From positions 1 through 64,000 of the forward strand of contig NZ_JAPCKK010000012.1 of the NCBI RefSeq assembly GCF_030705605.1: a stretch of DNA of 64,000 bases. Reading direction: 5' to 3'. The notes under the pieces were generated by a model. That model was not told the origin of the DNA and did not search any database. It saw only the letters and a program-made list of their open reading frames with translations. This DNA is from Paenibacillus zeirhizosphaerae. Lineage in GTDB: Bacteria > Bacillota > Bacilli > Paenibacillales > Paenibacillaceae. Position 1 is the stretch's first letter, and every line of letters begins with the position of its first letter. Of the stretch, positions 54,296 to 64,000 are shown one piece after another. A program made the translations under genes and the position numbers.

Positions 54296-55903
54296 ATGGA
54301 GACGACCTTTGTTAAGTACAGTCGGGAGAGATCCACTGAGTATCAAATAAAAACAATGATCTTCAATGAAGACAATAAGACTTATGTATCCAAGCAGGCA
54401 CTAAACGACTCCGCAAAGGATCATGTAAACAAAGTTAATAATAATTATAAACTCCTTCACCCGGTATATAAACAAAACATACTTGCAAAACCTTTGCACT
54501 ATGAAGAAGGATCAGTGCTTTTTGAATATTTAGAAGGCATTAGTTTAGAACAGGTACTGTTAATGGCGGCTATTGAGAAAGAATTGCCGAAAATATATAC
54601 TGTTCTGGATATGTATACTGAATTTTTGGATAATGTGGCGACTGAACATTATTGTGACTTTTACAATTCGCCTGGATTCATCAGCTTTTTTGGGAACAGA
54701 GAAAGGTTAGTGGGATTAAAAAGTTTCAAAATATCGAATATTGATTTAAATTTAGATAATATAATAATGGATGAAAATGGGGAATTTAAAGTTATTGATT
54801 ATGAATGGGTACTTGACTTTTCCGTCCCATTAAATTTCATTAAATTCAGGGCGATAAATAACTTTTACTATTCTCATTTTGTAAGCATAAAGAATCTTAT
54901 TTCTATTGAAGACATATTTACTTATATAGGAATTTCTAAAGAAGAATTATCTGACTATATCGATATGTCTAATAAATTCGCCGATATGGTTGGAACCGAT
55001 AAGAATATGTTTCTCTTAGAGAAGTATCTTAAAAGAATAGTCCCATTTGAATTTGATGAGCCGCCAACTTTTATCGCACAGCTTTTTACCAGCGCAAATC
55101 AAGAGTTTATTGAAGAGGAGAGCTTACTTTACAACGTAAGCCAAACAAATCAAATAATTAACTATGATTTAACTTCGAAAGGCCAAATTAAAAATATCAG
55201 GTTTGATCCTTTACAGGGTAATGGTACAGTATGTATTAAAGATTTAAAATTAATAGATCTACAGGGTAACTCGATATCCGTTAATGAATATTATTCTAAT
55301 GCAGACTGGAATGGGAATGGTTTTTACATTTTTTTTGATAACGATCCTCAAATTTACTACGAGGTGGAGGAAAAAAAATATGCAAGTATTCAGATTTCCA
55401 TAGCATATTTTGACAACTTACCAGAAGAAATATCATATCAATTTCTTGAACAAACTCAGTGGTTTCAAAAAGAAATTGAAAAAAAGAAAAATCATCTAAA
55501 TAAATTAGAAGCCGATAGAGAACAGATTATTAATGAGAATAGTAATTTAGTTAACTTAAATAATAATTTGGCCAATCTAAATAATAATTTAGTTAATCTC
55601 AATAATAATTTAATAAATGAGCATAACAATTTAACCAAGTCCATAAGTGACATTGAAATGGAATATAAAAAGCTGCAGGAGAATTTTCGTATTAAAGAGG
55701 AAGATATTCGTACATTAAATCAAAAATTTAGTGCTGTTTCACAAGAGAATTTATCTTTAACGGAGTCCTTGTTGATTTCAGAAAAACAACGTGCTGAGTT
55801 GAATGATCTGGTTACTAATAGAGAGCAGATTATCAATGAGATGATCAGTTCTAAGTGGTGGAGGTTGGGGCTTTTTTTGAAAAAAATTGTAGGGAAACGT
55901 TAA
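54296..55903 (+). CDS. Kinase-like protein with C-terminal coiled coil (WbdD-kinase/ruler-like)
   Basis: 535 residues. The first part is an aminoglycoside-phosphotransferase/protein-kinase-like fold: hinge LFEYLEGISLE, catalytic loop IDLNLDNIIMD with Asp and Asn in place, and DFG-like IDYEW. A beta-rich middle part follows (about 285-390). From about 393 to 515 it is a coiled coil with heptads NLxNLNN repeated four times. The end, SKWWRLGLFLKKIVGKR, is an amphipathic basic-aromatic helix suited to membrane binding. Kinase, coiled coil and membrane helix in this order are the second half of WbdD. 20 bases after the methyltransferase gene. Confidence 0.75.
   Translation: METTFVKYSRERSTEYQIKTMIFNEDNKTYVSKQALNDSAKDHVNKVNNNYKLLHPVYKQNILAKPLHYEEGSVLFEYLEGISLEQVLLMAAIEKELPKIYTVLDMYTEFLDNVATEHYCDFYNSPGFISFFGNRERLVGLKSFKISNIDLNLDNIIMDENGEFKVIDYEWVLDFSVPLNFIKFRAINNFYYSHFVSIKNLISIEDIFTYIGISKEELSDYIDMSNKFADMVGTDKNMFLLEKYLKRIVPFEFDEPPTFIAQLFTSANQEFIEEESLLYNVSQTNQIINYDLTSKGQIKNIRFDPLQGNGTVCIKDLKLIDLQGNSISVNEYYSNADWNGNGFYIFFDNDPQIYYEVEEKKYASIQISIAYFDNLPEEISYQFLEQTQWFQKEIEKKKNHLNKLEADREQIINENSNLVNLNNNLANLNNNLVNLNNNLINEHNNLTKSISDIEMEYKKLQENFRIKEEDIRTLNQKFSAVSQENLSLTESLLISEKQRAELNDLVTNREQIINEMISSKWWRLGLFLKKIVGKR
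55544..55634 (+). repeat. 21-bp tandem repeats encoding the coiled-coil heptads
   Basis: Units begin at 55544, 55565, 55586 and 55607, with a partial fifth at 55628; each starts AATTT and encodes seven residues (NLVNLNN and variants). In-frame gain or loss of a unit by slippage would change the coiled coil by one heptad without breaking the gene. Confidence 0.9.
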
Positions 55904-55931
55904 TAAAACACTAATTTAAGGAATGATTTAA

Positions 55932-58169
55932 TTGAGAGAACTTGAAGTTGTTACTTTGTTTGGATTAAACAGAACAGAGGAAGAGTGGGAGAGTACTAGT
56001 AATGACCCTCAAATGTACTTTCAGGGGGGGGTTAAGAAAGGCTGGTATAGAATAAAGTGTGAGGGAACCTCTGAATCATTGAGGTATCTTAAACTCTATG
56101 TTGATTACGGTGCAGGTTTTAATGAAGACGACTCTTTTATAATTGGAAAATTGGATCGACTTCAATCCAGTTTTCGGCCAGTTTACTTTAAAAAGGATGT
56201 ATTATCTCTGCGTTTAGATCCTGGGGATTCCCCAGGAGTGTTTTACATACAGCGAATTGGTATAGAAAAGGTTGGATCTTTATCTATACTTAATCAGGCA
56301 ATTCAGAGTTACAAAGAAATAAACCAGGGTAATAATCAAAGTTTATTTTTGCATGCACTAAAAAAAATGAGGCAACACGGTCTTAGATGGTTGTGGAATC
56401 GGGCTGTCACGCTTATGCTTAATCGGCCAGATCACCAGATTGGGAAGTTTGAGCCATACGCTTATAGTGAAGAGGGGAAAATTCCGAATTTCCATTCTGA
56501 TAATAAACCGCTATTTACAATTATTATTCCGATTTATGAGTACAATCTCACTTACCTATCTAATTGTTTAACGTATTTAAAGAACCAATCATATACGAAT
56601 TATGAAATAATCTTGATTAGTAGAGAGAGTATAGATAAACACACCTTGTCAGAATTCGTCTCTTCCAACAAAATTAATTGTATAACAACTTCCAAGAACA
56701 CATTGTTGGGGATGATTCAAGAGGCGAGTAATTTTGTGGGTGGGGATTACATTACTGTTCTCGAACAGGAAGATTTTATTTCAGTAAATACCTTGCACGC
56801 TGCTGCGTTAAATACGACAGAAGATGTAGATTTGATATTTACTAATGAAGATAGGTTCCTTAATAATGGAGATCATTTTGCACCTTTTTATAAGGAAGAG
56901 TTTTTGCGGCAAGATAGATTGACAGCAAAGATCGTGGGTTCGTTTTTTGCCGCAAGAACAGATTTATTTAAAGAACTCATTCTGCTGGACTTCAATGATT
57001 ACGAGGACTTTACAGATGCTTTGGTTGAAAAGGCATTGAATATAAAACATATTACAAAATTCTATTATCATCGAAGAGTGGCGGAATCCGTTTGGCCTGA
57101 ATATAAAGATAATAAAACAGATATTGTTCCTTTTTATTTGCCGCAATTTCACGCGATTCCTGAGAATGATAAATGGTGGGGGAAAGGGTTTACGGAATGG
57201 ACCAATGTGACAAAAGCTAAACCTTTGTTCAAAGATCATTACCAACCGCACGTTCCCTCAGATTTAGGATACTATAATCTCGTAGAGGATAATGACATTC
57301 AACAAAGACAAGCAGAACTAGCTAAGCAGTACGGCGTAACGGGATTTTGCTATTATTATTACTGGTTTGATGGTAAGCGTTTGTTGGAAAAACCTTTAAA
57401 CGCTTTTCTGGAAAACAAGGATATAGATATTCCTTTTTGTGTTTGTTGGGCAAATGAAAGCTGGACAAGGCGCTGGGATGGACAAGAAAAAGAAATGCTT
57501 ATGAAACAAGTTCATGATGAGGATTCAGATGCCAGATTTATTGAAGAGATGATCCCTGTTCTTCAGGATGAAAGGTACATTCGAATTAATGGAAAGGATC
57601 CCGTGCTTCTTATTTATAGAGCGGAGTTGTTTCCTAATTTAAAGGCAACTGTTCAAGCGTGGAAAGCAAGATGCAGAGAGGCAGGTATTCCCAATCTGCA
57701 CGTTTGTATGGTACAGTCATTTGGACAAGTAGATCCAACTGTTTATGGATGTGATTCTGCGGTAGAGTTTCCACCTCATGGGGTTTATGCTAATGAAATC
57801 TCAAAAACTATGGAGCAACTGGCTCCCGATTTTTCCGGGAATATATATGACTACAGAGAAGTAGTTGACCGTGCTCTGCAGAAAAAAAGTGCAGGTGATT
57901 ATACTTGGTTTAGAGGGGCAATGCTGAGCTGGGATAATACAGCAAGAAGAAAAAGTGCAGCGAATATTTTTCATTACGCTGATCCTGTTGAATATGAAAA
58001 GTGGTTGGTTGGCTTAGTTGATTATACCAGACGGTTCAACAAAGACTCGCATCAAATGATTTTTGTGAATGCTTGGAACGAGTGGGCAGAGGGTACGCAC
58101 TTAGAACCTGATCAAAAATATGGTAAGCAGTATTTAGAAGTAACTCATAAAGCATCTAAGGTGCGATAA
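55932..58169 (+). CDS. Glycosyltransferase fused to a WbsX / GH99-like domain
   Basis: 745 residues. After an N-terminal region of about 190 residues comes a GT2-like domain (about 195-395; FTIIIPIYEYNLTYLSNCL) whose acidic motif is degenerate (LEQED). Then the WbsX domain (about 398-740) starts with VPFYLPQFHAIPENDKWWGKGFTEWTNV and contains CVCWANESWTRRWDG and VNAWNEWAEGTHLEPD. WbsX/GH99-like modules occur in O-antigen and S-layer glycan clusters and probably act as glycan-processing or transfer enzymes. The start is TTG 55932 with AAGGAATGA upstream. Confidence 0.85.
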   Translation: MRELEVVTLFGLNRTEEEWESTSNDPQMYFQGGVKKGWYRIKCEGTSESLRYLKLYVDYGAGFNEDDSFIIGKLDRLQSSFRPVYFKKDVLSLRLDPGDSPGVFYIQRIGIEKVGSLSILNQAIQSYKEINQGNNQSLFLHALKKMRQHGLRWLWNRAVTLMLNRPDHQIGKFEPYAYSEEGKIPNFHSDNKPLFTIIIPIYEYNLTYLSNCLTYLKNQSYTNYEIILISRESIDKHTLSEFVSSNKINCITTSKNTLLGMIQEASNFVGGDYITVLEQEDFISVNTLHAAALNTTEDVDLIFTNEDRFLNNGDHFAPFYKEEFLRQDRLTAKIVGSFFAARTDLFKELILLDFNDYEDFTDALVEKALNIKHITKFYYHRRVAESVWPEYKDNKTDIVPFYLPQFHAIPENDKWWGKGFTEWTNVTKAKPLFKDHYQPHVPSDLGYYNLVEDNDIQQRQAELAKQYGVTGFCYYYYWFDGKRLLEKPLNAFLENKDIDIPFCVCWANESWTRRWDGQEKEMLMKQVHDEDSDARFIEEMIPVLQDERYIRINGKDPVLLIYRAELFPNLKATVQAWKARCREAGIPNLHVCMVQSFGQVDPTVYGCDSAVEFPPHGVYANEISKTMEQLAPDFSGNIYDYREVVDRALQKKSAGDYTWFRGAMLSWDNTARRKSAANIFHYADPVEYEKWLVGLVDYTRRFNKDSHQMIFVNAWNEWAEGTHLEPDQKYGKQYLEVTHKASKVR

Positions 58170-58182
58170 TTGAGGTGATAAG

Positions 58183-59136
58183 ATGAAGAGTGGTAGTACT
58201 CCCTTAGTTAGTGTCATCGTACCTTCTTATAACTATGAACACTATATTAAAGAGGCTTTAAACTCTATACTCGAACAGACGTATGACGAGTTGGAGTTAG
58301 TTATTGTTGATGATAATTCAAAAGATAACAGTTGTCGTATTGTAGAAGAGCTTATTTCAACTCAGGCATATTTAGAGAAGTTTAGGAGTCGTATAAAATT
58401 CATTAGACACGATCATAATCAAGGTGCACATAATTCAATAAACCAGGGGATTCGCTCGTCTCATGGTGATTATGTAACTATACTAAATGCGGATGACTTA
58501 TTTCAGTCTAACCGTATTGAGGAAATGATTGGACAAATGCTCAGGGGTGATGCAGAATTTGCATTTTCGAAGATTAAAGTGATTGATGCAAACGGGGGAA
58601 ATATAAGTTCAACTTCTGATCAGGCTAAAAATTTCATTCATACTCAAGAATCTATTTTAAATTTCCCAAGTGTCGGCTGGTCTTTAATACCTCACAACAC
58701 TGCTATATCAACAGGAAATATGGTGTTCAGTAGAAAAATTTTTGAAAAATTGCATGGATTTCGAAATCTGAAATATTGTCATGATTGGGATTTTATTTTA
58801 AGAAGTGTTATCCTAACCGAGCCGATTTATGTCGAGAATACTTTTTATTCCTACCGCTTACATGGAAATAACACTTTTTTATCTTTAAGTGATGTGGTAG
58901 ACAAAGAAGTAAAAACGGTTCTAGGATCTTATTTCAAATTATGTCGTAAAACGAACGTTCCAAATAAGTTGGCACCATCTCCTAATAATTGGCCAAAACA
59001 ATTTTTTGAAGTTCTGAAAAATAGCCATATTATAAAGTTTTGGTACTATTCCAAATCTTTTTCGAATTTTATTTTACAGTTTAGGCAAAACCAATTAGAC
59101 AATAAAGATAGAAATACCAATAAAAATATATGTTGA
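58183..59136 (+). CDS. Family 2 glycosyltransferase
   Basis: 317-residue GT-A enzyme with VSVIVPSYNYEHYIKEALNSI at the N-terminus, the nucleotide-sugar motif VDDNSKDNS, and LNADDLF as the metal-binding DxD-type site. A conserved GGDW-like segment reads CHDWDFILR. It adds one sugar of the repeat, donor unknown; with rmlA and rmlC next to it, dTDP-rhamnose is a candidate. 14 bases after the preceding gene, in the same operon. Confidence 0.9.
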   Translation: MKSGSTPLVSVIVPSYNYEHYIKEALNSILEQTYDELELVIVDDNSKDNSCRIVEELISTQAYLEKFRSRIKFIRHDHNQGAHNSINQGIRSSHGDYVTILNADDLFQSNRIEEMIGQMLRGDAEFAFSKIKVIDANGGNISSTSDQAKNFIHTQESILNFPSVGWSLIPHNTAISTGNMVFSRKIFEKLHGFRNLKYCHDWDFILRSVILTEPIYVENTFYSYRLHGNNTFLSLSDVVDKEVKTVLGSYFKLCRKTNVPNKLAPSPNNWPKQFFEVLKNSHIIKFWYYSKSFSNFILQFRQNQLDNKDRNTNKNIC

Positions 59137-59152
59137 TTTTCAGGAGGGTATT

Positions 59153-59896
59153 ATGAAAGGTATAATTTTAGCTGGAGGAACTGGAACTAGACTATATCCA
59201 TTAACGAAAGTAACAAATAAGCATTTGTTGCCTGTGGGGAAATATCCAATGATTTTTCACGCTGTTCATAAATTAAAGCAAGCTGCTATTCAAGATATAC
59301 TTATTGTGACCGGTAAAGACCATATGGGCGATGTGGTTAACCTATTAGGAAGTGGATCTGAAATGGGAGTAAGCTTTACTTACAAAGTTCAGGATGAAGC
59401 GGGAGGAATTGCCCAAGCTCTGGATTTGGCTGAACAATTTGTAGGGGAAGACCAAATGGTTGTTATTTTAGGGGATAATGTATTTGTGGATGACATATCA
59501 CCATATGTTGAAAATTTCCGAAAACAAGAGGCAGGGGCTAAACTGCTTCTGCAACAGGTAGAGGATCCAAAACGCTTTGGGGTAGCTGAACTACTTGGAG
59601 AACGTATTGTTTCTATAGAAGAAAAGCCTCAGAATCCTAAGAGCAATTATGCGGTAACCGGTATTTATATGTTTGATCATAAGGTTTTTGAAATTATTAA
59701 GACCCTGAAGCCTTCAGCAAGAGGCGAGTTAGAAATCACCGATGTCAATAATGAATACATTAATAAAGGTGAATTAAGTTTTGATATTTTGCAAGGCTGG
59801 TGGACCGATGCAGGCACCCACGTTTCTCTTGCGAAAGCCAATGACCTTTCTAAAGATATAATATTTAGTGAAGAGTTTGGGAAATTAAAAATATAG
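59153..59896 (+). CDS. rmlA: Glucose-1-phosphate thymidylyltransferase
   Basis: First enzyme of dTDP-L-rhamnose synthesis, 247 residues, the short form found in Gram-positives. Signature GGTGTRLYPLTKVTNKHLLPVG, then LGDNVFVDD with the metal-binding Asp and VEDPKRFGVAE. rmlB and rmlD are not in the window; they may lie to the right. Its stop codon overlaps the ribosome site of rmlC. Confidence 0.93.
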   Translation: MKGIILAGGTGTRLYPLTKVTNKHLLPVGKYPMIFHAVHKLKQAAIQDILIVTGKDHMGDVVNLLGSGSEMGVSFTYKVQDEAGGIAQALDLAEQFVGEDQMVVILGDNVFVDDISPYVENFRKQEAGAKLLLQQVEDPKRFGVAELLGERIVSIEEKPQNPKSNYAVTGIYMFDHKVFEIIKTLKPSARGELEITDVNNEYINKGELSFDILQGWWTDAGTHVSLAKANDLSKDIIFSEEFGKLKI

Positions 59897-59909
59897 GGAG
59901 CGTGTGAAA

Positions 59910-60455
59910 ATGAAGATAACTGAATTGAAGTTGAAAGATGCGCTGCTAATTGAACCGGTGGTACATGGAGACCACCGAGGCTTCTTTATGGAAAGTTATA
60001 ATCAATTGGAGATGGATTCGCTAGGAATAAACTATAATTTTATACAGGATAATCAGTCTCTATCGGCTGATCCTGGAGTTATTCGTGGACTTCATTATCA
60101 ATTAAATCCCAAAGCGCAGACGAAACTAATACGTGTTATTTCTGGAGCTATTTATGATGTTGTTGTAGATATTCGGCGAGATTCAAGCACTTTTGGAGAG
60201 TGGGTTGGTGTAATTTTAAGTCAATATAATAAGAGACAGCTATTGGTCCCAAAGGGCTTTGCACACGGGTTTTGCACATTAACTCCAAATACTGAGGTTT
60301 TATATAAAGTGGATGAATATTATTCTCCTGAGCATGATAGAGGTATCTTATGGAATGACCCGGATTTAAGTATCGATTGGCCAGTTACACAACCGGTACT
60401 ATCTGATAAAGATCGAAATCATCCTGTACTGAAAAATGCCGAATGTAATTTTTAG
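59910..60455 (+). CDS. rmlC: dTDP-4-dehydrorhamnose 3,5-epimerase
   Basis: Cupin-fold epimerase of 181 residues, third step of dTDP-rhamnose synthesis. Conserved GDHRGFFMESYN, the catalytic His in RGLHYQLNPKAQTKLIRV, FAHGFCTL, and the C-terminal WNDPDLSIDWP. ATG 59910 fits the ribosome site GGGAG at 59896-59900 better than GTG 59904. It shows that rhamnose is part of the polymer. Confidence 0.94.
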   Translation: MKITELKLKDALLIEPVVHGDHRGFFMESYNQLEMDSLGINYNFIQDNQSLSADPGVIRGLHYQLNPKAQTKLIRVISGAIYDVVVDIRRDSSTFGEWVGVILSQYNKRQLLVPKGFAHGFCTLTPNTEVLYKVDEYYSPEHDRGILWNDPDLSIDWPVTQPVLSDKDRNHPVLKNAECNF

Positions 60456-60479
60456 TGAAATAATTTTATTTGTTAGTAA

Positions 60480-62612
<2,133 letters not shown>

Positions 62613-62630
62613 GAAGTTGAGGAGTTTATT

Positions 62631-63575
62631 ATGAATTTTAAAATTTCTTTAGTAGTTCCGATGTATAATGAGTCGGATAATATAGGTTACTTCTATGAAC
62701 GAATCACTAGTGTGTTGACAGATTATATTTTTGAAATAATATGCATAAACGACGGAAGCAAAGATTCTACCTTAAATAAACTAAACGAACTTGCTAGTAA
62801 GGACAAAAGAGTTAAAGTTATTGATTTATCACGAAATTTTGGCAAAGAAGTAGCTATGAGTGCGGGGCTCAAATACGCCCAAGGAGATATCATCATTCCA
62901 ATTGATGCTGATTTACAAGATCCTCCCGAGTTAATACCAGACATGATAGAAAAATGGCAAGAAGGATATGATGTCGTTTATGCAACAAGAATTATTAGAG
63001 AAGGGGAAACCTTTTTTAAGAAAGCTACGGCCAGCATCTTCTATAAATTTATTAGAAAAATCACCAAAATTGACATTCCGGCTGATACTGGGGATTTTCG
63101 TCTTATGTCGAGGCAAGTAGTTGACGCGGTTAACGCATTACCAGAGAGTCACAGATTCATGAAGGGTTTATTTAGTTGGGTAGGATTTCGTCAGATTAGT
63201 ATCCCTTATCAACGCGAACCCAGATTTGCAGGAAAAACAAATTTCAATTATTGGAAACTTTGGAATTTTGCAATTGAAGGGATTACTTCATTTAGTTTTG
63301 CCCCTCTTCAAATTTCCATGTATATGGGTTTTTTAGTCTCTATTGCTGCTTTAATTTACGCTTTCTACTTAGTGGTAGACACATTATTGTTTGGTAACTC
63401 AGTGCCAGGTTATCCTTCTCTAATGGTTGCGATCTTGTTTTTTGGGGGTGTGCAGTTAATAACATTGGGAGTAATCGGAGAGTATGTCGGCCGGATTTAC
63501 GGTGAAACTAAACGACGGCCCTTATTTTTGGTTAGGGAAACTATTAATATCGAACTATCTGAACAAGATAAATAA
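62631..63575 (+). CDS. gtrB: Polyprenyl-phosphate glycosyltransferase (GtrB/DPM1-like)
   Basis: 314 residues: a GT2 catalytic domain (VVPMYNESDNIGYFYERI; DADLQDPPELIP with the DxD metal site; DTGDFRLMSRQVV) and two C-terminal membrane helices. It transfers a sugar, typically glucose from UDP-glucose, to undecaprenyl phosphate on the inner face of the membrane. UDP-glucose could come from galU in the same region. 18 bases after the DUF6056-like gene. Confidence 0.92.
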   Translation: MNFKISLVVPMYNESDNIGYFYERITSVLTDYIFEIICINDGSKDSTLNKLNELASKDKRVKVIDLSRNFGKEVAMSAGLKYAQGDIIIPIDADLQDPPELIPDMIEKWQEGYDVVYATRIIREGETFFKKATASIFYKFIRKITKIDIPADTGDFRLMSRQVVDAVNALPESHRFMKGLFSWVGFRQISIPYQREPRFAGKTNFNYWKLWNFAIEGITSFSFAPLQISMYMGFLVSIAALIYAFYLVVDTLLFGNSVPGYPSLMVAILFFGGVQLITLGVIGEYVGRIYGETKRRPLFLVRETINIELSEQDK

Positions 63576-63591
63576 AAGCAGGGTAGAGTTT

Positions 63592-64000
63592 ATGAAAATA
63601 CTCATTAATTCTGAGTTCATCAGATTTTTAATTGTTGGTGTAATTAATACAATTGTCGGTCTGGGAACTATCTATTTACTCTATAATATTGTTAACCTAA
63701 ATTACTGGATTTCTACAAGTTTGGGGAATATTGCGGGGGCTGGTTGCAGCTTCTATCTAAATAGAAAATTTACTTTCAAAGTAAGTGTGTGGCAGTATAG
63801 GCAAATATATAAATTTGCAGTCATAACGTTGGTTTCTTATTTTGCTTCCTATTACTTGGGATATCTATTAATCATATTTATGCAACAAGTTCAGTTAAAG
63901 GGAATATTATATACTATGGGAATTGATAATATTTCAATTTTGTTGGCTTCTGGTTTATATACTATTTTCAATTACATCGGTCATAGGTATTACACATTTA
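63592..64000 (+). CDS. GtrA-family flippase, partial (runs off the right edge)
   Basis: 136 residues visible from ATG 63592, with four membrane helices and the family features FIRFLIVGVINTIVGLG at the start, FYLNRKFTFK between helices 2 and 3, and NYIGHRYYTF at the end, where the family normally closes. It thus lacks only a few residues. GtrA proteins are thought to flip undecaprenyl-phosphate-glucose for use by a GT-C enzyme, completing the cassette with gtrB and the DUF6056-like gene. Confidence 0.9.
   Translation, partial: MKILINSEFIRFLIVGVINTIVGLGTIYLLYNIVNLNYWISTSLGNIAGAGCSFYLNRKFTFKVSVWQYRQIYKFAVITLVSYFASYYLGYLLIIFMQQVQLKGILYTMGIDNISILLASGLYTIFNYIGHRYYTF

Overview
The window looks like a Paenibacillus-type chromosome (Bacillales). 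This rests on SLH and stalk-domain surface proteins, frequent TTG/GTG starts behind strong Shine-Dalgarno sites, an ftsEX-M23-ctpB-minJ block and a chrS-chr3N-chr3C block ordered as in Bacillus, and uvrBA. No rRNA, tRNA or CRISPR array was recognised. Functional names come from motifs and gene order read by eye; no database search was run.

Bases 1-43,000 are housekeeping DNA of moderate to high GC. In order they hold: an FMN reductase; an AirSR-like two-component pair whose kinase has a cysteine-rich GAF domain; a complete arginine operon argCJBDFGH with a promoter overlapped by tandem ArgR-like operators; a chromate efflux operon with its Lrp-type regulator; an esterase; an SLH surface protein; a VanW protein; the division block ftsE-ftsX-M23 hydrolase-S41 protease-MinJ-like protein; a motA-motB stator pair; uvrB-uvrA; three secreted or stalk-domain proteins; a large U32 protein; and a SWIM/SNF2 helicase. 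Strong intrinsic terminators separate most units.

At about 43.1-43.6 kb lies a decayed partial copy of the U32 gene. From there the sequence becomes markedly AT-rich and codes for surface glycan synthesis: an acyltransferase, galU, an O-antigen-ligase-like protein, and one long co-directional operon running off the right edge. That operon has wzm, wzt with a C-terminal glycan-recognition domain, a methyltransferase, a kinase-like protein with a repeat-built coiled coil, a GT2/WbsX fusion, a GT2, rmlA, rmlC, a large GT-C-like membrane protein, gtrB and gtrA. galU is followed by a nested pair of dead IS3-family elements: an IS150-type element inserted at the galU stop codon (TTAG duplication) that was itself hit by a second IS3 element (ACG duplication).

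The most interesting system is the polysaccharide operon. The methyltransferase, the kinase plus coiled coil, and the Wzt C-terminal domain resemble a two-gene version of the Gram-negative WbdD chain-terminator and molecular-ruler system, here in a Gram-positive and probably serving S-layer or cell-wall glycan export. The ruler segment is encoded by 21-bp tandem repeats, so its length could change by slippage. Other notable items are a 52-nt structured motif present twice, an 82-nt hairpin, and a WalR-like box between vanW and ftsE.
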